This document shows positions 49,068 through 59,395 of a DNA stretch of 64,000 nucleotides, piece by piece. Numbering within the stretch: position 1 is the stretch's first letter; every line of letters begins with the position of its first letter. This stretch comes from Sarcophilus harrisii (lineage: Eukaryota; Chordata; Mammalia; Dasyuromorphia; Dasyuridae), in assembly GCF_902635505.1 (NCBI RefSeq), contig NC_045427.1, forward strand, positions 597,077,665 to 597,141,664. Reading direction: 5' to 3'. A program made the translations under genes and the position numbers. The notes under the pieces were generated by a model that searched no databases, was not told the DNA's origin, and worked only from the letters and a program-made list of their open reading frames with translations.

Positions 49068-50135
49068 CTAATTGTGAGAAGTCATGTGCCGGGATAGATG
49101 GTGGCGCTCTCGGAAATACTCGTGGCAAATCGGACAGGTCAGCTTCTCTTCCCTCCTCCTCTTGGCTTGCACCTCAGAAGAGGAGTATTCTTTTTTGTGG
49201 TGTGATCGCATGTGGAAAACCAAGTCGGATGTCATGCGGAAGGAGAGGTTACATTTCGCACACCAGTTCTGGGTAGCCATGCCCAGCGATGTGAATGTGG
49301 GCGGCAGGAGCATCAAAGATGGGGAAGATGGGGCAGAGGAGGGGGACGACGAAGAAATGTGTAACTGAGCTACTGGCTTTGGCCACAATTCTGAGGCATA
49401 TGGGAAAGTGTTGCACTGGGGGGCCCATTCCTGTAACATTTGCAAGTTGCACAAATCGCTGATGGAAAACTTGGAATTCAAAAGATTTCCACAACACATA
49501 GCATCCATGGTGTTAATGAACCCTGACAGATCCCCCAGGGTTTCTGCCGAGTTGCTGACTGGGAGCTGGGAGCTCACTGCTGTTCTCTGGGCCAGATACT
49601 TGACTGGTTTGCTGAAAGCGCTCCCCAGCTCACCCAAGGTTCGGGCTGGCCACACAAAGGAGAACGCGCTACCTGTCCCGCTCAGGACACAATCCATAGG
49701 CTGCTGTCCTTTGCTGCGTTGGTCTGCGTCAGGCCTGTGGTCCCCTTCTCTGGCTCTCTCGCTCTGAAGTTTGTCTTTTAGTCTCTTGACCTCAGTAAAA
49801 GCACTGGGCTTCTGCTCCCAGGGGGCCTTCTTGGATGACTGCTTCACTGGATTGAGCTTCCATATGGCAGCTGACAACACATGCTCAGTCCCTCCATCCT
49901 CCCTGCTGCAGGAAACAGAGGGAAGTCCCTTCATCAAATGGTTTGTTTTCTCCAGTAACACAATTTTCTGGACCTGGCTGTGCTCAGCTTCATTGGTTTG
50001 ATTTCTCTTTTCAGGCAAAGGGCTGGGAGTATCTTTCTGGGCCATTTTAACCTCCAGGTCTCTAGCTAGGTTGTGGTAGTTGGTAGATTGGTCCAGATTC
50101 CCGGTATGGGGAGCTTTGGGATCTGGGGAGCTCAT
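49068..50135 (-). CDS. ZNF488: ZNF488 zinc-finger protein, main coding exon
   Basis: A nuclear C2H2 protein related to PRDM8, known as a transcriptional repressor acting with OLIG2 in oligodendrocyte differentiation. Reading from ATG at 50135 gives 355 residues. An internal ATG at 50045 (MAQKDTPSPLPEKR, strong context with A at -3 and G at +4) aligns with the human start (MAAGKGAPLSPSAENR) and would give 325; human has 340. Conserved blocks are VLLEKTN, a Ser/Pro-rich middle, SAFSKP, LGDLSGFINT, LLPPTFTSLGMATQNW and two C-terminal fingers. The fingers are CAKC..H-x4-H (about 292-313) and CPIC..H-x3-H (about 334-354), joined by HHKKE and a basic RRRE stretch. The frame is open and looks functional. 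The stop TAG is at 49068-49070. It converges on RBP3. Confidence 0.96.
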   Translation of the reverse strand: MSSPDPKAPHTGNLDQSTNYHNLARDLEVKMAQKDTPSPLPEKRNQTNEAEHSQVQKIVLLEKTNHLMKGLPSVSCSREDGGTEHVLSAAIWKLNPVKQSSKKAPWEQKPSAFTEVKRLKDKLQSERAREGDHRPDADQRSKGQQPMDCVLSGTGSAFSFVWPARTLGELGSAFSKPVKYLAQRTAVSSQLPVSNSAETLGDLSGFINTMDAMCCGNLLNSKFSISDLCNLQMLQEWAPQCNTFPYASELWPKPVAQLHISSSSPSSAPSSPSLMLLPPTFTSLGMATQNWCAKCNLSFRMTSDLVFHMRSHHKKEYSSSEVQAKRRREEKLTCPICHEYFRERHHLSRHMTSHN

Positions 50136-50233
50136 TACCAAGGGGGCTTTCCGTGGGGAACACAGGAAGCAAATGTATCAGAGATAGGAGTGCTCACACT
50201 GAAAGTTTTGGCTGCATTCTGGGCATCTATAGT
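50136..50233 (-). other. ZNF488: ZNF488 exon 5' part: acceptor and relic zinc finger with in-frame stop
   Basis: On the - strand a good acceptor (TTTCTTCTCTATTCAG) precedes 50233. The following bases, in the same frame as ZNF488, read YRCPECSQNFQCEHSYL, then TGA (50178-50180), then YICFLCSPRKAPLV up to the first ATG. The C-x2-C-x3-F core is a zinc-finger start. The stop prevents translation through it, so it is either 5' UTR or a fossil of the PRDM8-like ancestor. Confidence 0.5.
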
Positions 50234-50689
50234 CTGAATAGAGAAGAAACATAATATTATTTCATAAAGAATTCTTTTGCAAAAAATGAGTCATTTAGTA
50301 TAATCTTTAGTATACTCTACTTCCCCCATAGACTCAGTTTACACAAAGGCCAGTTTTCCAGTGTTTCTCTTTATATATAAACCTCAATTTACTGCAAAGA
50401 AATTTAACTAAATGAGATAATTGGAATATTAGCCCTTGACATTTAGCTTTTTGAACCTTTTCAGAGGTTTTCATATTTCACTATTGTGGAAAGATTGAAA
50501 TTGTGATACCCACATATATCACCTTCATGTTTGATGAGCAAATTACTTTAGATCTTTAGGCCTTAGATTTCCCTTTAAAAAAAAAACACAGGCGATAAGA
50601 CATGGGAACCTTGCAAAGAAAGATAGAATAATATAAAATAATAGCAAAGAAGCAATTTAAACAACCTATGGGGAGGAAGGGAGGTTGAA
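50234..50689. other. ZNF488 5' flank or intron, unassigned
   Basis: AT-rich sequence upstream of the acceptor with no repeat or second exon that I can recognise. Confidence 0.4.
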
Positions 50690-50879
50690 AAGACAAGACT
50701 CATGAAGTATAGGCAGGTCTCAATATGAAAACTTGCACCATTTCCTATGAATGATTTATTTGTAGCTTACAACCTTACACAGTTGTCTGGAGCATTAAGA
50801 GGCTGCCCACAATCACTCAGCCATTATGTAAGAGAAAGGATTTGAATCTAACTCTCAATTTCCTATTCTTCTCATCATT

Positions 50880-50882
<3 letters not shown>
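50690..50882 (-). repeat. SINE-like repeat family D, copy 7
   Basis: 'gcaggtctcaatatgaaaac', 'ttatttgtagcttacaacct', 'acagttgtctggagcattaa' and 'aaaggatttgaatctaactc' follow the order at low identity. Confidence 0.5.

Positions 50883-50939
<57 letters not shown>
50883..50939 (+). repeat. Pure poly(A) run of 57
   Basis: Uninterrupted adenines next to the family D copy. No retroposon with a matching 3' end could be identified on its left. Length is likely variable. 50940-51649 after it is unassigned. Confidence 0.9.
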
Positions 50940-50940
<1 letters not shown>

Positions 50941-51649
50941 CAATTACTACCCCTAAGTAAAGGTAATTATACTATTATACGTGATTTCTTAAAATGGAAA
51001 TTTATCTATGTATTTTGAATCCTTGCTGATGTTCTGCTGGGCATATGGCAATGTTTTGTTCTGTTTTATTTTCCTTTTCTGTCTTTTTCTATTTTGTATT
51101 TAGCTTTAAATTTTAAAAAGATGTGAAAAAAGGTGATTACAATCATTCAACTAACCAAACCCCTTAATACATATCCTTCCACCACCTCAAATTTCACTTT
51201 ATGGAGAAAAAAAAAGAAATATAAGAATATTAGATATTAGGGATTTTATTAAAATAATTTCTAGAAGATATTGAGGGGAGGGAGTATCATTATACATACA
51301 TGCATCTCACTTGTCTTTGTCGATATCTAGTTATATACCATAATCAGAGACTTTTATCAAAATCAATTTAGAAACATTAAATTTATATTCATCAAGTTGT
51401 ATTTCCTAAGGTAGAAAAGTAAAACAATACCATTTAGAAAGATGGGTAAGAAAGAGCACAGGTTATGAGCCCAAATGATTTTTCTTTTATCTTTAGTTAA
51501 ATATAAAATAAAACAGCCAGGCCATCCCATTACTTAAGTTTTCTAATAAAAAGTTGACAATGTTAAGCAAGCCAAAGTAAGTGACATTGGACTTGATGTT
51601 AAATATGAATATCTAGAAAGAAATATTCTCTGCCATCCAGACTGTTATA

Positions 51650-52290
51650 ATTTAAGGCTCTTTCCTGGGCTTTCTCTCTCCTTCCTTTCTACACTCTCCC
51701 TACCACCCATGGGTCTAATTATCATTTCTATGCAGAGATCTTCCCTCTCTATTAACATAGATCCAGCCCTAATCTTTCTCCCCAGCTCCAATCCTATGTC
51801 TCCAAATATCTATCTCAAAGGTTCTTAAACTGTGAGCCACAATCCTATATGGGGACATGTAACTAAATGTGGGAGTCACAAGAAATTTGACAACAATAAA
51901 AGGTATCAGATATTTTGCCAAGATTTAATTCTTTATGTAAAAATAAACAAGCACATTATTTCATTAGTATGCAAATTTGCTTTTATCTTTAATAAATAGT
52001 AAATTATTTTATTTTAAATTTCTTAGAATTTTTAGAATTATTTTAAAATAAATTTCCTTATGATTTATTATTAGTAAATGTTTGATTTTTATACCCATTT
52101 GATATATACCCAGGATTGTATAAAAATTTCTTGGGTGAAGAGAGGTATTGAATAGAAAAAGATTTAAGAAGTCCTGATCTATTGGACATTTCCAACTAGA
52201 ATACATGCAGGCATCACAAAGTCAACATGCTCAAAATTGAATTCATTTTTTTTCCCATCAAACCCATAGTTCTTATGACATCTCTAAGTT
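51650..52290 (+). repeat. L2 LINE ORF2 3' part, split by a hAT element
   Basis: The left part ('tttcctgggctttctctctc', 'agatccagccctaatctttc', 'tccaatcctatgtctccaaa') continues after the insert with 'ttggacatttccaactagaa', 'cacaaagtcaacatgctcaa' and 'aattgaattc', the L2 C-terminal order. Confidence 0.75.
51816..52176. mobile_element. Non-autonomous hAT DNA transposon inside L2
   Basis: 361 bases. The ends are CAAAGGTTCTTAAAC and, reading inward from the right, CAGGACTTCTTAAAT. Imperfect 8-base target duplications flank it (ATCTATCT at 51808-51815, ATCTATTG at 52177-52184). The interior has 'gtgagccacaatcctatatg', 'gggagtcacaagaaatttga' and 'aaaaataaacaagcacatta'. No transposase frame is present. 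Confidence 0.8.
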
Positions 52291-52884
52291 TGGCAAGGCT
52301 CTACCATCCTTCCAAGTTTCCCTGTATGCAACCTCAATAATTCTCCATAATAAAGTGAATTTTTGCACATATATAACCTATAATATATGTCTTGGGGAGG
52401 AGAAAGGTAACGGAGAGAGGGAGAAAAAAATGAGAGCACAAAAGTCCTAGAAAAGTGAATGTAGAAAATTATTTTTACATATATTTGTAAAAATAAAATA
52501 GTATTTTCAAAAAGAAAAGAAAGATTCATTCCATCTTCCACCTTTGTTGTGTCTGGAGGCTGAAGCCTCCTTGGAAGTCGGGGAGATTCAGAAGCCAGAG
52601 AAGTCAGGCGGGAGCTCAAGCTCTCAGAACCAAGGAGAGAGATAGGCCTCTAAGAAAGCTAACCAGGCCCAGGAAAGGAGACAAGACTTTGAAGGAGACA
52701 ATAAAGGATTTGGACTTTAACTCCTGGCTGCACTTGTGGTGATTAGTGAACTGAAAGGATGGCTGCTCCCAGAGAACCCCAAGAAAACACCAACAAGAGA
52801 AGATTACATTTTAGAGAGAATATTACAGGATATAAATCCATGTTCTATGACTCCAAGTCCTATATACATTCCATGTTAGAAGCA
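52291..52884. other. No recognised feature
   Basis: Includes an L1-like word near 52380-52440 and a more GC-rich patch at 52540-52640. The 111-codon frame on the - strand (52284-52619) has no motif I know. Confidence 0.4.
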
Positions 52885-53085
52885 GCCAAGTGCTAGAGCA
52901 GATAGAGTCTAGACCTTGAAACAGGAAGATATGACATAACATCTACCACAGATATCTAGTAGTAGTGTGACTCTTGCAAAGTCATTTAAACTCTATTTGA
53001 CTCAGTTTCTTCATCTGCAAAATGGCAGTGATAATAGAGTTGTTGTGAGATGAAATGAGATATTTGGAAAGTATATACACATATA
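52885..53085 (+). repeat. MIR/THER-type SINE
   Basis: 'gcagccaagtgctagagcag', 'gtgactcttgcaaagtcatt', 'gactcagtttcttcatctgc' and 'aaaatggcagtgataataga'. Confidence 0.75.
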
Positions 53086-53104
53086 TATATACATATAATA
53101 CCAT

Positions 53105-53470
53105 TTAAGTTTTAGGCATTATTGTTGTTGATGGTATAGTTTTATATTGTATATAAAATTTATAAAGCATTTTAAGATATCATATGATCATATCATATAA
53201 GTGCTAGCCATTATTGTTGTTGATGGTATTGTTATCTTGTCTATAAAATTTATAAAATGCTTAAAGCATTTAAAATGTATTTTCTTACAACAACTTTGTA
53301 TTGGTGTTGCTATTATATCCCCCTTTTATAGCCAAGAGACAGAAGCTAAGAGAGATTAAATGATTTGCTAAAGGTCATACAACTAATAAATATCTGAGGC
53401 AGAATTCGAACTCAAACGTCTTGGCTCTGAGTCTAGTGTTCCATCTACTGCATTACCTACCTTCCAGTTC
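53105..53470 (-). repeat. MIR/THER-type SINE, antisense, with tandemly duplicated tail
   Basis: 'aagagacagaagctaagaga', 'ggtcatacaactaataaata', 'agaattcgaactcaaacgtc' and 'gttccatctactgcattacc' give the inverted body (53230-53470). To its left ATTATTGTTGTTGATGGTAT occurs twice about 93 bases apart, each followed by a TATAAAATTTATAAA word. Confidence 0.7.
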
Positions 53471-53569
53471 CAGAGTCAATTTCTACGTGAATCCTATCCC
53501 GACTCTCCCAAATGCTAGTATCTTTTTTTCCAATGTCACCTTAAATTATTTCGTTTATATGTGCACACA

Positions 53570-53735
53570 CACCCATATATAATATATATGTACACACATG
53601 TATATATTTCATATCTCACTAAATGTAAACTTTTTGAGGGCAATTGTTTTTGTTTTGATTTTGTGTCCCTAGTAACCAGCACAAATCCTATAGCCATATA
53701 GAATGCTTAATAAAAGCTATCTGATTCGGATCTCC
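53570..53735 (+). repeat. L2 LINE 3' end
   Basis: 'tgtaaactttttgagggcaa', 'gattttgtgtccctagtaac' and 'agaatgcttaataaaagcta' match the L2 3' terminus. 53736-54479 is unassigned. Confidence 0.75.
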
Positions 53736-54479
53736 AGGACAATTTAGCATGTAGAAGACAAGAGTATAGCAATGTCACACAGCTACTTCAATACTGAGCA
53801 GAAAACAGTTAAGTTATAACTCAATATTTCTGTATTTCTGATTTGCTCTATCTAATATATTGACATAGAGATAACGTAGCATCAGTATAAACATTCTCTG
53901 AGATTAAGATACTAGGCTGAGGGAGCCCTTCAGCACAAGACAGGAATAAATTAATCTAGACTGAGCAGAGTTTTGGCGAAGGTAAATGAGTTTTTAAAAC
54001 TATGTGAATAATGAGATTACCAAAGTAGCTAAAAACAAGATAATTTAAAAAAAAATAAAACCACAGATTCTTCCAGGGGAAAAAAAGATGTTCAAAAATA
54101 ATTAGGGACAGGTAAATTAGAAGGCAGTTTAATAGCATAAATAGAGGGGGGGAATCTAGGATATAGGAGAAGAATTTGAAACAAATCTATAACAAATGAA
54201 TTGACAACCAGACTATGGTATTTGGGTTATATAATAACTATAGAAGAAATAAAGATCCCAGATTGTTTTAAATTCATTGAAGCAGAATCTTCTGTCAACA
54301 TTGTGCCTAATCCATGGAACAGGAAGCTAAAACAACAAACAGGAGGTGTATTTGAATGATATATCTGTCAAAAGTATTTTGATGATCAGGATACAGACAA
54401 ATGCATTTGGGGAGTAGGGAACAGAAGGAGAAACCACAGGACATCTACACCCAGGAAAGACAGGAAGAAGACAACTGTC

Positions 54480-54840
54480 ACATCTCCTCTACTCAGAGTA
54501 GGAGGGCTTCACTGGGGAGCTAGTTTTTGAGGAGCCATTTGAAAGATGGAAAAGAATTGACTTAGTAGGAGCAAGTAGGTACATTTCACGAACTAAAGAT
54601 CTGGAAGTTGGATTATAAGAATAAGATGAAGTTCTGAGTAAGTGAATCTTCTATATAGGAGATGGGGAAAGTGAGGTAGTTCCTAGGTTCCCAAAGTTGG
54701 GAAACTTGGAGATCAAGTTGAAAGTCTTAAGACTGATTTGAAAGGTAAAAGGTACAGGGCACAGACACTATAGGGAGGGAGGAGATAAGTAAAAACAATA
54801 GGCAAGGGAAATGACTGGCAAAGTACAGTGCCAAAGTTGG
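54480..54840 (+). repeat. Possible family X relic
   Basis: 'ctagtttttgaggagccatt' and a run of AG-rich words up to 'ataagtaaaaacaataggca' vaguely follow the distal family X order. Low confidence. Confidence 0.3.
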
Positions 54841-54954
54841 GAGTCTAATTAATGGGAACATTATAATAAGCTAAAAGAGAAACAAAGTCTAATTAAGATG
54901 ACAATCATAATAAAAAAGACAAAGAAGGAAATATTGGTATTATCTCAGTCGTTT

Positions 54955-55185
54955 ATACAGAGCTTTAAGGTTTGCAAAGTATTTTATATTAAATCAATAT
55001 TACTTCATTTTATCCTCACAACAACCCTGGGGATCAGTACAATTCAGAATCAGATTAACATATGGGAAAACTGAGGCAGAGATAATTTTTTTTTAAGTGA
55101 CTTACTCAGAGTCACACAATTAATGTTTGAGGCTGAATTTGAACTTGAATCTTCCTGCCTCCACACTTAGCACTCTGGGCACTCT
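54955..55185 (-). repeat. MIR/THER-type SINE, antisense, long form
   Basis: 'gctttaaggtttgcaaagta', 'atcctcacaacaaccctggg', 'gacttactcagagtcacaca', 'gaatttgaacttgaatcttc' and 'ctgcctccacacttagcact'. Confidence 0.8.
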
Positions 55186-55317
55186 GCGATCTCAAAGAAA
55201 GAAGCCATAATATTTAGCAACTGATTGACTCTATGAAAATTTTTTATTATTATTCAGATTAAATCTTGATATTTCTTGCTTGAGATGGTACCATTGTCAT
55301 CAAAGATGAAAAAATGT

Positions 55318-55793
55318 AAGGGGAAGGAAGGAAGGAAAGAAGGGAGGGAGGGAGGGAGAGAGGAAGGAGGAAGGGAGGAAGGGAAGAAAGAAGGAAAGGG
55401 AGGAAGGGAGGGAGGGAGGAAGGGAGGAAAGGAGGGAGGGAAGGAAGGAAGGAAGGGAGGGAGGGAAGGAGGGAGAGAGGAAGGAGGAAAGGAGGAAGAG
55501 AAGAAGGAAGGAAGGAAGGGAGGGAGGGAGGAAGGGAGGAAAGAAGGAAGGAAGGGAGGGAGGAAAAAAGGAATGAAGGAAGGAAGGAAGGAAGGAAGGA
55601 AGGAAGGAAGGAAGGAAGGAAGGAAGGAAAGAAAGAAGGAAGGGAGGAAGGAAGGAAGGAAAAGGGAGGAAGGAAGGAAGGAAGGAAGGGAGGAAGGGAG
55701 GAAGGAAGGAAGGAAGAAAGAAAGAAAGGAAGGAAGGAAGAACGAAGAGAGGGAGGGAGGGAGGGAAAGAAGATAGGAGGGAGGGAGGAAAGA
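55318..55793 (+). repeat. 475-bp (GGAA)n/(GGGA)n polypurine tract
   Basis: Almost all purines on the + strand: GGAAGGAAGG and GGGAGGGAGG units with a pure AAGG core at about 55575-55630. The long serine/proline/leucine- and lysine/glutamate/glycine-rich frames over it are artefacts. Confidence 0.95.
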
Positions 55794-55879
55794 ACCCTGC
55801 CAATCATTTTCTTTGCCTATTATTTTTCCATATCACCAACTCTCTCCCTATTGTGGTTCTACTCAATATATTGTGTATC

Positions 55880-56170
55880 ACTCTCAAGGAAGGAAAGGCT
55901 ACTAAAAACAAAATACAATCCCTGCCCCCAGAGCTTATAATCTAATGGGACATACAATACACACAAGGAAGCTGAAAAATAGGTAAAAGAAAGAGTAGCA
56001 AAGAGAAACAAAATACATGATTTTGACATTCAGAAAGCCAGGAATATAGCAGGCAGGTGAATGGAGACAGAATATGGGCCTTTCCACAAATAGAGGCTCC
56101 AGGAGGATCTCACCAATGAGACAGGATGGCCTTGCAGAGGGGGTAAACCCAAGAAATGGTTGGGAGGGAA
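55880..56170 (+). repeat. Family X fragment
   Basis: 'caatccctgcccccagagct', 'tataatctaatgggacatac' and 'cacacaaggaagctgaaaaa' follow the family X 5' part. 56171-58290 after it has no recognised repeat. Confidence 0.5.
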
Positions 56171-58290
56171 AATTTGAAGTCTATTTGGATTGATTTGGTG
56201 ATGGAATTTCTAATCTAAGGTATCTTGTCAACAAAACATTGCATGGAATTCTGTGATTCAATCTCTGACCACTTTATGGAAAGCATCATACTATGGAAAC
56301 TACTTCACATCCTCCACCCTGTGAAACCGTACCAGAGACAACTCATCTACAATCTGGGTTTGGGAGATGGAACTAAAACTGGTATTATGATGGGACAGGG
56401 GCAGGAGTGGTGGGAAGTAACAGGTTTCGGAATATAGTACTTACTGAATTAGGGCACAGTCAGCCTTAGAAGTACCAAAACTCTGAGAAAGAAAGTCTGT
56501 TTGGACTTAATAGAACTATGATAACAAGGATAGTAATAGTAACAACAACAATCAATAAATTTCATGGTTTACAAATTGCTTTCCTCTCAACTCCAAGATG
56601 GAATGCAAGTAATATTACTATTAAAAAGTACAGTAATAAAACACAAATCTTCTACTCCAATTTTTCCTGAAAGTGTTTCCTAGCAAGTGCCATTAGTGAG
56701 ACATTTCTCATTCATCATCAGTGTCCCTTACTTCCCAAGAGACCTGGCATCCAAGGAGCTGGGGACTGGTTTGGTTAAGGCAGCTGGAAAAAAAAAGGAA
56801 GGGAGAAGACAGAAAGGTTTGGGAGTGAAGAGGACAGCAGTAATTAATGTGGGTATGACCAGGTTCACAAGCTAAAATTCCATTCAAGCAGGATGAAGTA
56901 CAGTCTTCTGTGTTCTGTATCTTGGAGGAGGAAGAAGAGGAAGAGGAAGTCAAATCTTCATTCCTACTCTGCCAAGCCAAAGTGCAATCAGAGGAACCAG
57001 TGCTAAAAGCCTGCTCATAATCTGAGGTATACAAAGCTATCAGTGCCCTCCAAAACTTTCTGCCAATTGAAGAAGCCACTTCCATGCACAAATGCCTACT
57101 TTTTCCTCCCATTGCACACAGGATGAATTAGAAAAGGGTCCAATTGTTCCAGGTTCATGCTTAGTGTGGAATAGAACTTTGACCCCATTCAGGAATTGTT
57201 GATGCTACAGTTTAGGCAGTTTATGCTACCTGCGCCTGCTACTGTCATCTTTTTCCTAATCAAATTAAAATGTCTTGCATCATGTTATGATATAATATTT
57301 AAGTAATCTGTTAACAACAGTTCTAAGAGGAAGGAATTTCCTGCAGATTATTAATTGAATCACTGTCAAGTAACTTAATCCAGATCCTGGGTGACAATTT
57401 AGGAGTAACAAGAAAGGAATTTTGTCCATAAACTCCTAGAATTTGTTATATATGTGCAAGAAAACTGAGCCTAACATAGCAAGATCATTAAGCTAGTCTC
57501 AGAGTCACCACTGGAACTCAAATATATATTCTGTTTCACTAAATTACTCTTCTATGAAGAGATGATGAAGCTTAGTGAGAAACTACAGCCAAAGTTTGAT
57601 AGTAGAAAGGTGAATATAGAATGAATGGAACAACTGACCCTTTCCCATGGCTATCATGACATGGGAAGAAAACTAAGAACAGAAAATTCAAAAGTAAAGT
57701 GAAATGGGGTAGTTTCCTAATGTAGAACTATTCTTGGTAAGGAATTAGTTATCATATGTTTATGTGATTAAATGTATGTAGTGTCCCTTTGGACTAAGGT
57801 CTAACTTAAAGGGTTGCCAACCCCAAGTTAAAGTACTCTGTGAGTCCATCCTTCTAAAATCATAGCTCCTGAATCTACAATTAACCTGTTAACTTTTTGA
57901 TAAAACCATATAATTAACTTAAAGCAAAGGCATTTACTGATGACAACCCCTCTAGATGGTAATTGAATGATCCCAGAAACAAATAAGAGGAAGAATGGGC
58001 TGGATGGCATTTAGGAAATAACATAGCCCTTTCAACAACTCTGACCTTCTACGGACAAGAAAATCTTTCCTTTTAACATTAATATTCTCCAGGGCATGCC
58101 ATACTGCTTCAAATCATAAAACATAGAATCAAAGTGTTGGGTTCCCCAAAGAACAAAGGAAAGATACTATATAAATAGGCATAAATAAGCAGTTACAAAT
58201 AATGAATTGTACACATGAAGTAGTATAAAAGAATACCTCAAAAACACATGATCAAAAAAGGGAGTATAAAGGTCATGTAAATGAGGTTTC
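56171..58290. other. 2.1 kb without recognised repeats or genes
   Basis: Intergenic sequence or ZNF488 5' intron. A 134-codon open frame on the - strand (56708-57112) contains a serine run from a (TCC)n patch and no motif I recognise. Its length is near what chance gives in 64 kb of AT-rich DNA. Confidence 0.4.
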
Positions 58291-58291
58291 C

Positions 58292-58468
58292 CTCTTTTAC
58301 TTTTTCTTGGACCATGCTTTTTTAAACTTTCCTTGTATCCCCAGTGGCTAGAAATGGTAAGTACTTAACAAATGTAAATAATATTTCCTTCTTTGACTTT
58401 TTCTAGGACCATGCTTTTTAAACTTTCTTTGTATCCCCAGTGTCTAGAAATGGTAAGTACTTAACAAA
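58292..58468 (+). repeat. Local tandem duplication, two ~80-bp copies
   Basis: 58292-58372 and 58388-58468 both read: (t/g)ACTTTTTCT, GGACCATGCTTTTTtAAACT, TTGTATCCCCAGTG, CTAGAAATGGTAAGTACTTA, ACAAA, with a few differences. The middle resembles an L2 3' terminus ('tttgtatccccagtg'). Shorter ACTTAACAAA repeats follow to 58530. Confidence 0.85.
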
Positions 58469-58539
58469 ACAAACAAAACAAAAGTACTTAACAAAAAAAA
58501 AAAAACTTAACAAAAGTACTTAACAAAGTGAAAGGCAAT

Positions 58540-59395
58540 TGATTAGATTGCTATTTTTTCTCCATTCTAGCTAGCTCTCAATCCACCTCACCTCACCCCA
58601 CATCTGTCTCTGTTCTTTGGCTCTTGCTGCTGCTGTTAACAACCAGAGTCCCTTTTTGTTCTCTCATTCAGTTCCTATTAAATGACCTTGTTTATTGGCC
58701 AAATATAATAATAAAAGTCGGGCATCAAACAGGATCACAGCCTGGAAAGTGAACTTCTACTCAATAAGTCATATTGTAGTATGGTTTGTGCTATTTGACT
58801 GTGTTTTTAGAGAATAAATAAAAAATAATCTAAACTATAAAGGTGTCCAGAAGAGAAGGGACAGAGAGAAGTATCCCTAGAAGTGCTATTTAAACAAAGA
58901 ATCATGACACAGTTTCAGACTCTCATCCCTAACACCCAGAGATCTTCCACTCCCTGAATTCCTCAGAAGAGCAGCCAGGTCATCTTTGGTCAAGCTTCAG
59001 GCCTGCCTCTCTGACAACTCCTAGCAATCTGAGAAGTTGTTTTCTGTTATTCGGGAGATTCTCTTAACCTCAACTTTCTGGCGTGGTTTGTTTGATGGTA
59101 GAAAAACACAGATCTCACTGAAGCTCTCCAACTTCCTTCCAGGTCTCACATTTCCTCACATCCTTAATTTTCTCCTGCCCCAAAACTTGCATCAGCACTG
59201 ACTTTTCCCAACCCAGAATCAATTCAGTTTCTTTTTAACAGGCTTTGCGAAGTGCTGTGCTGTCTCTGGTTACCACAGGACACTCTGTGGGAAGCAATCA
59301 CACATCTGACGTCAGTCATCAGCCTTGTCTGTCCCTTCAGTTCCAGATCTGCCAAAGGCAGCTCCTCATTCATAGAGAATTTAATTTTTAAAATT
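58540..59395. promoter_or_regulatory. Repeat-free block with a perfect CRE
   Basis: About 850 bases without recognised repeats. It holds the palindromic cAMP-response element TGACGTCA at 59307-59314, followed by GTCATCAG. It could be a promoter or enhancer for the leftward ZNF488 gene, but it is not CpG-rich and no exon can be seen. Confidence 0.3.

Noticed and set aside
49084-49767. Plus-strand open frames across ZNF488
   Set aside because: Antisense shadows of the ZNF488 coding exon.
50139-50141. TTG at 50141 as the ZNF488 start
   Set aside because: Nuclear vertebrate genes start at ATG; the first ATG in frame is at 50135, with a better-placed ATG at 50045.
55259-55807. Frames of 166-182 codons rich in Ser/Pro/Leu/Phe or Lys/Glu/Gly/Arg
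   Set aside because: Produced by the GGAA tract; artefacts.
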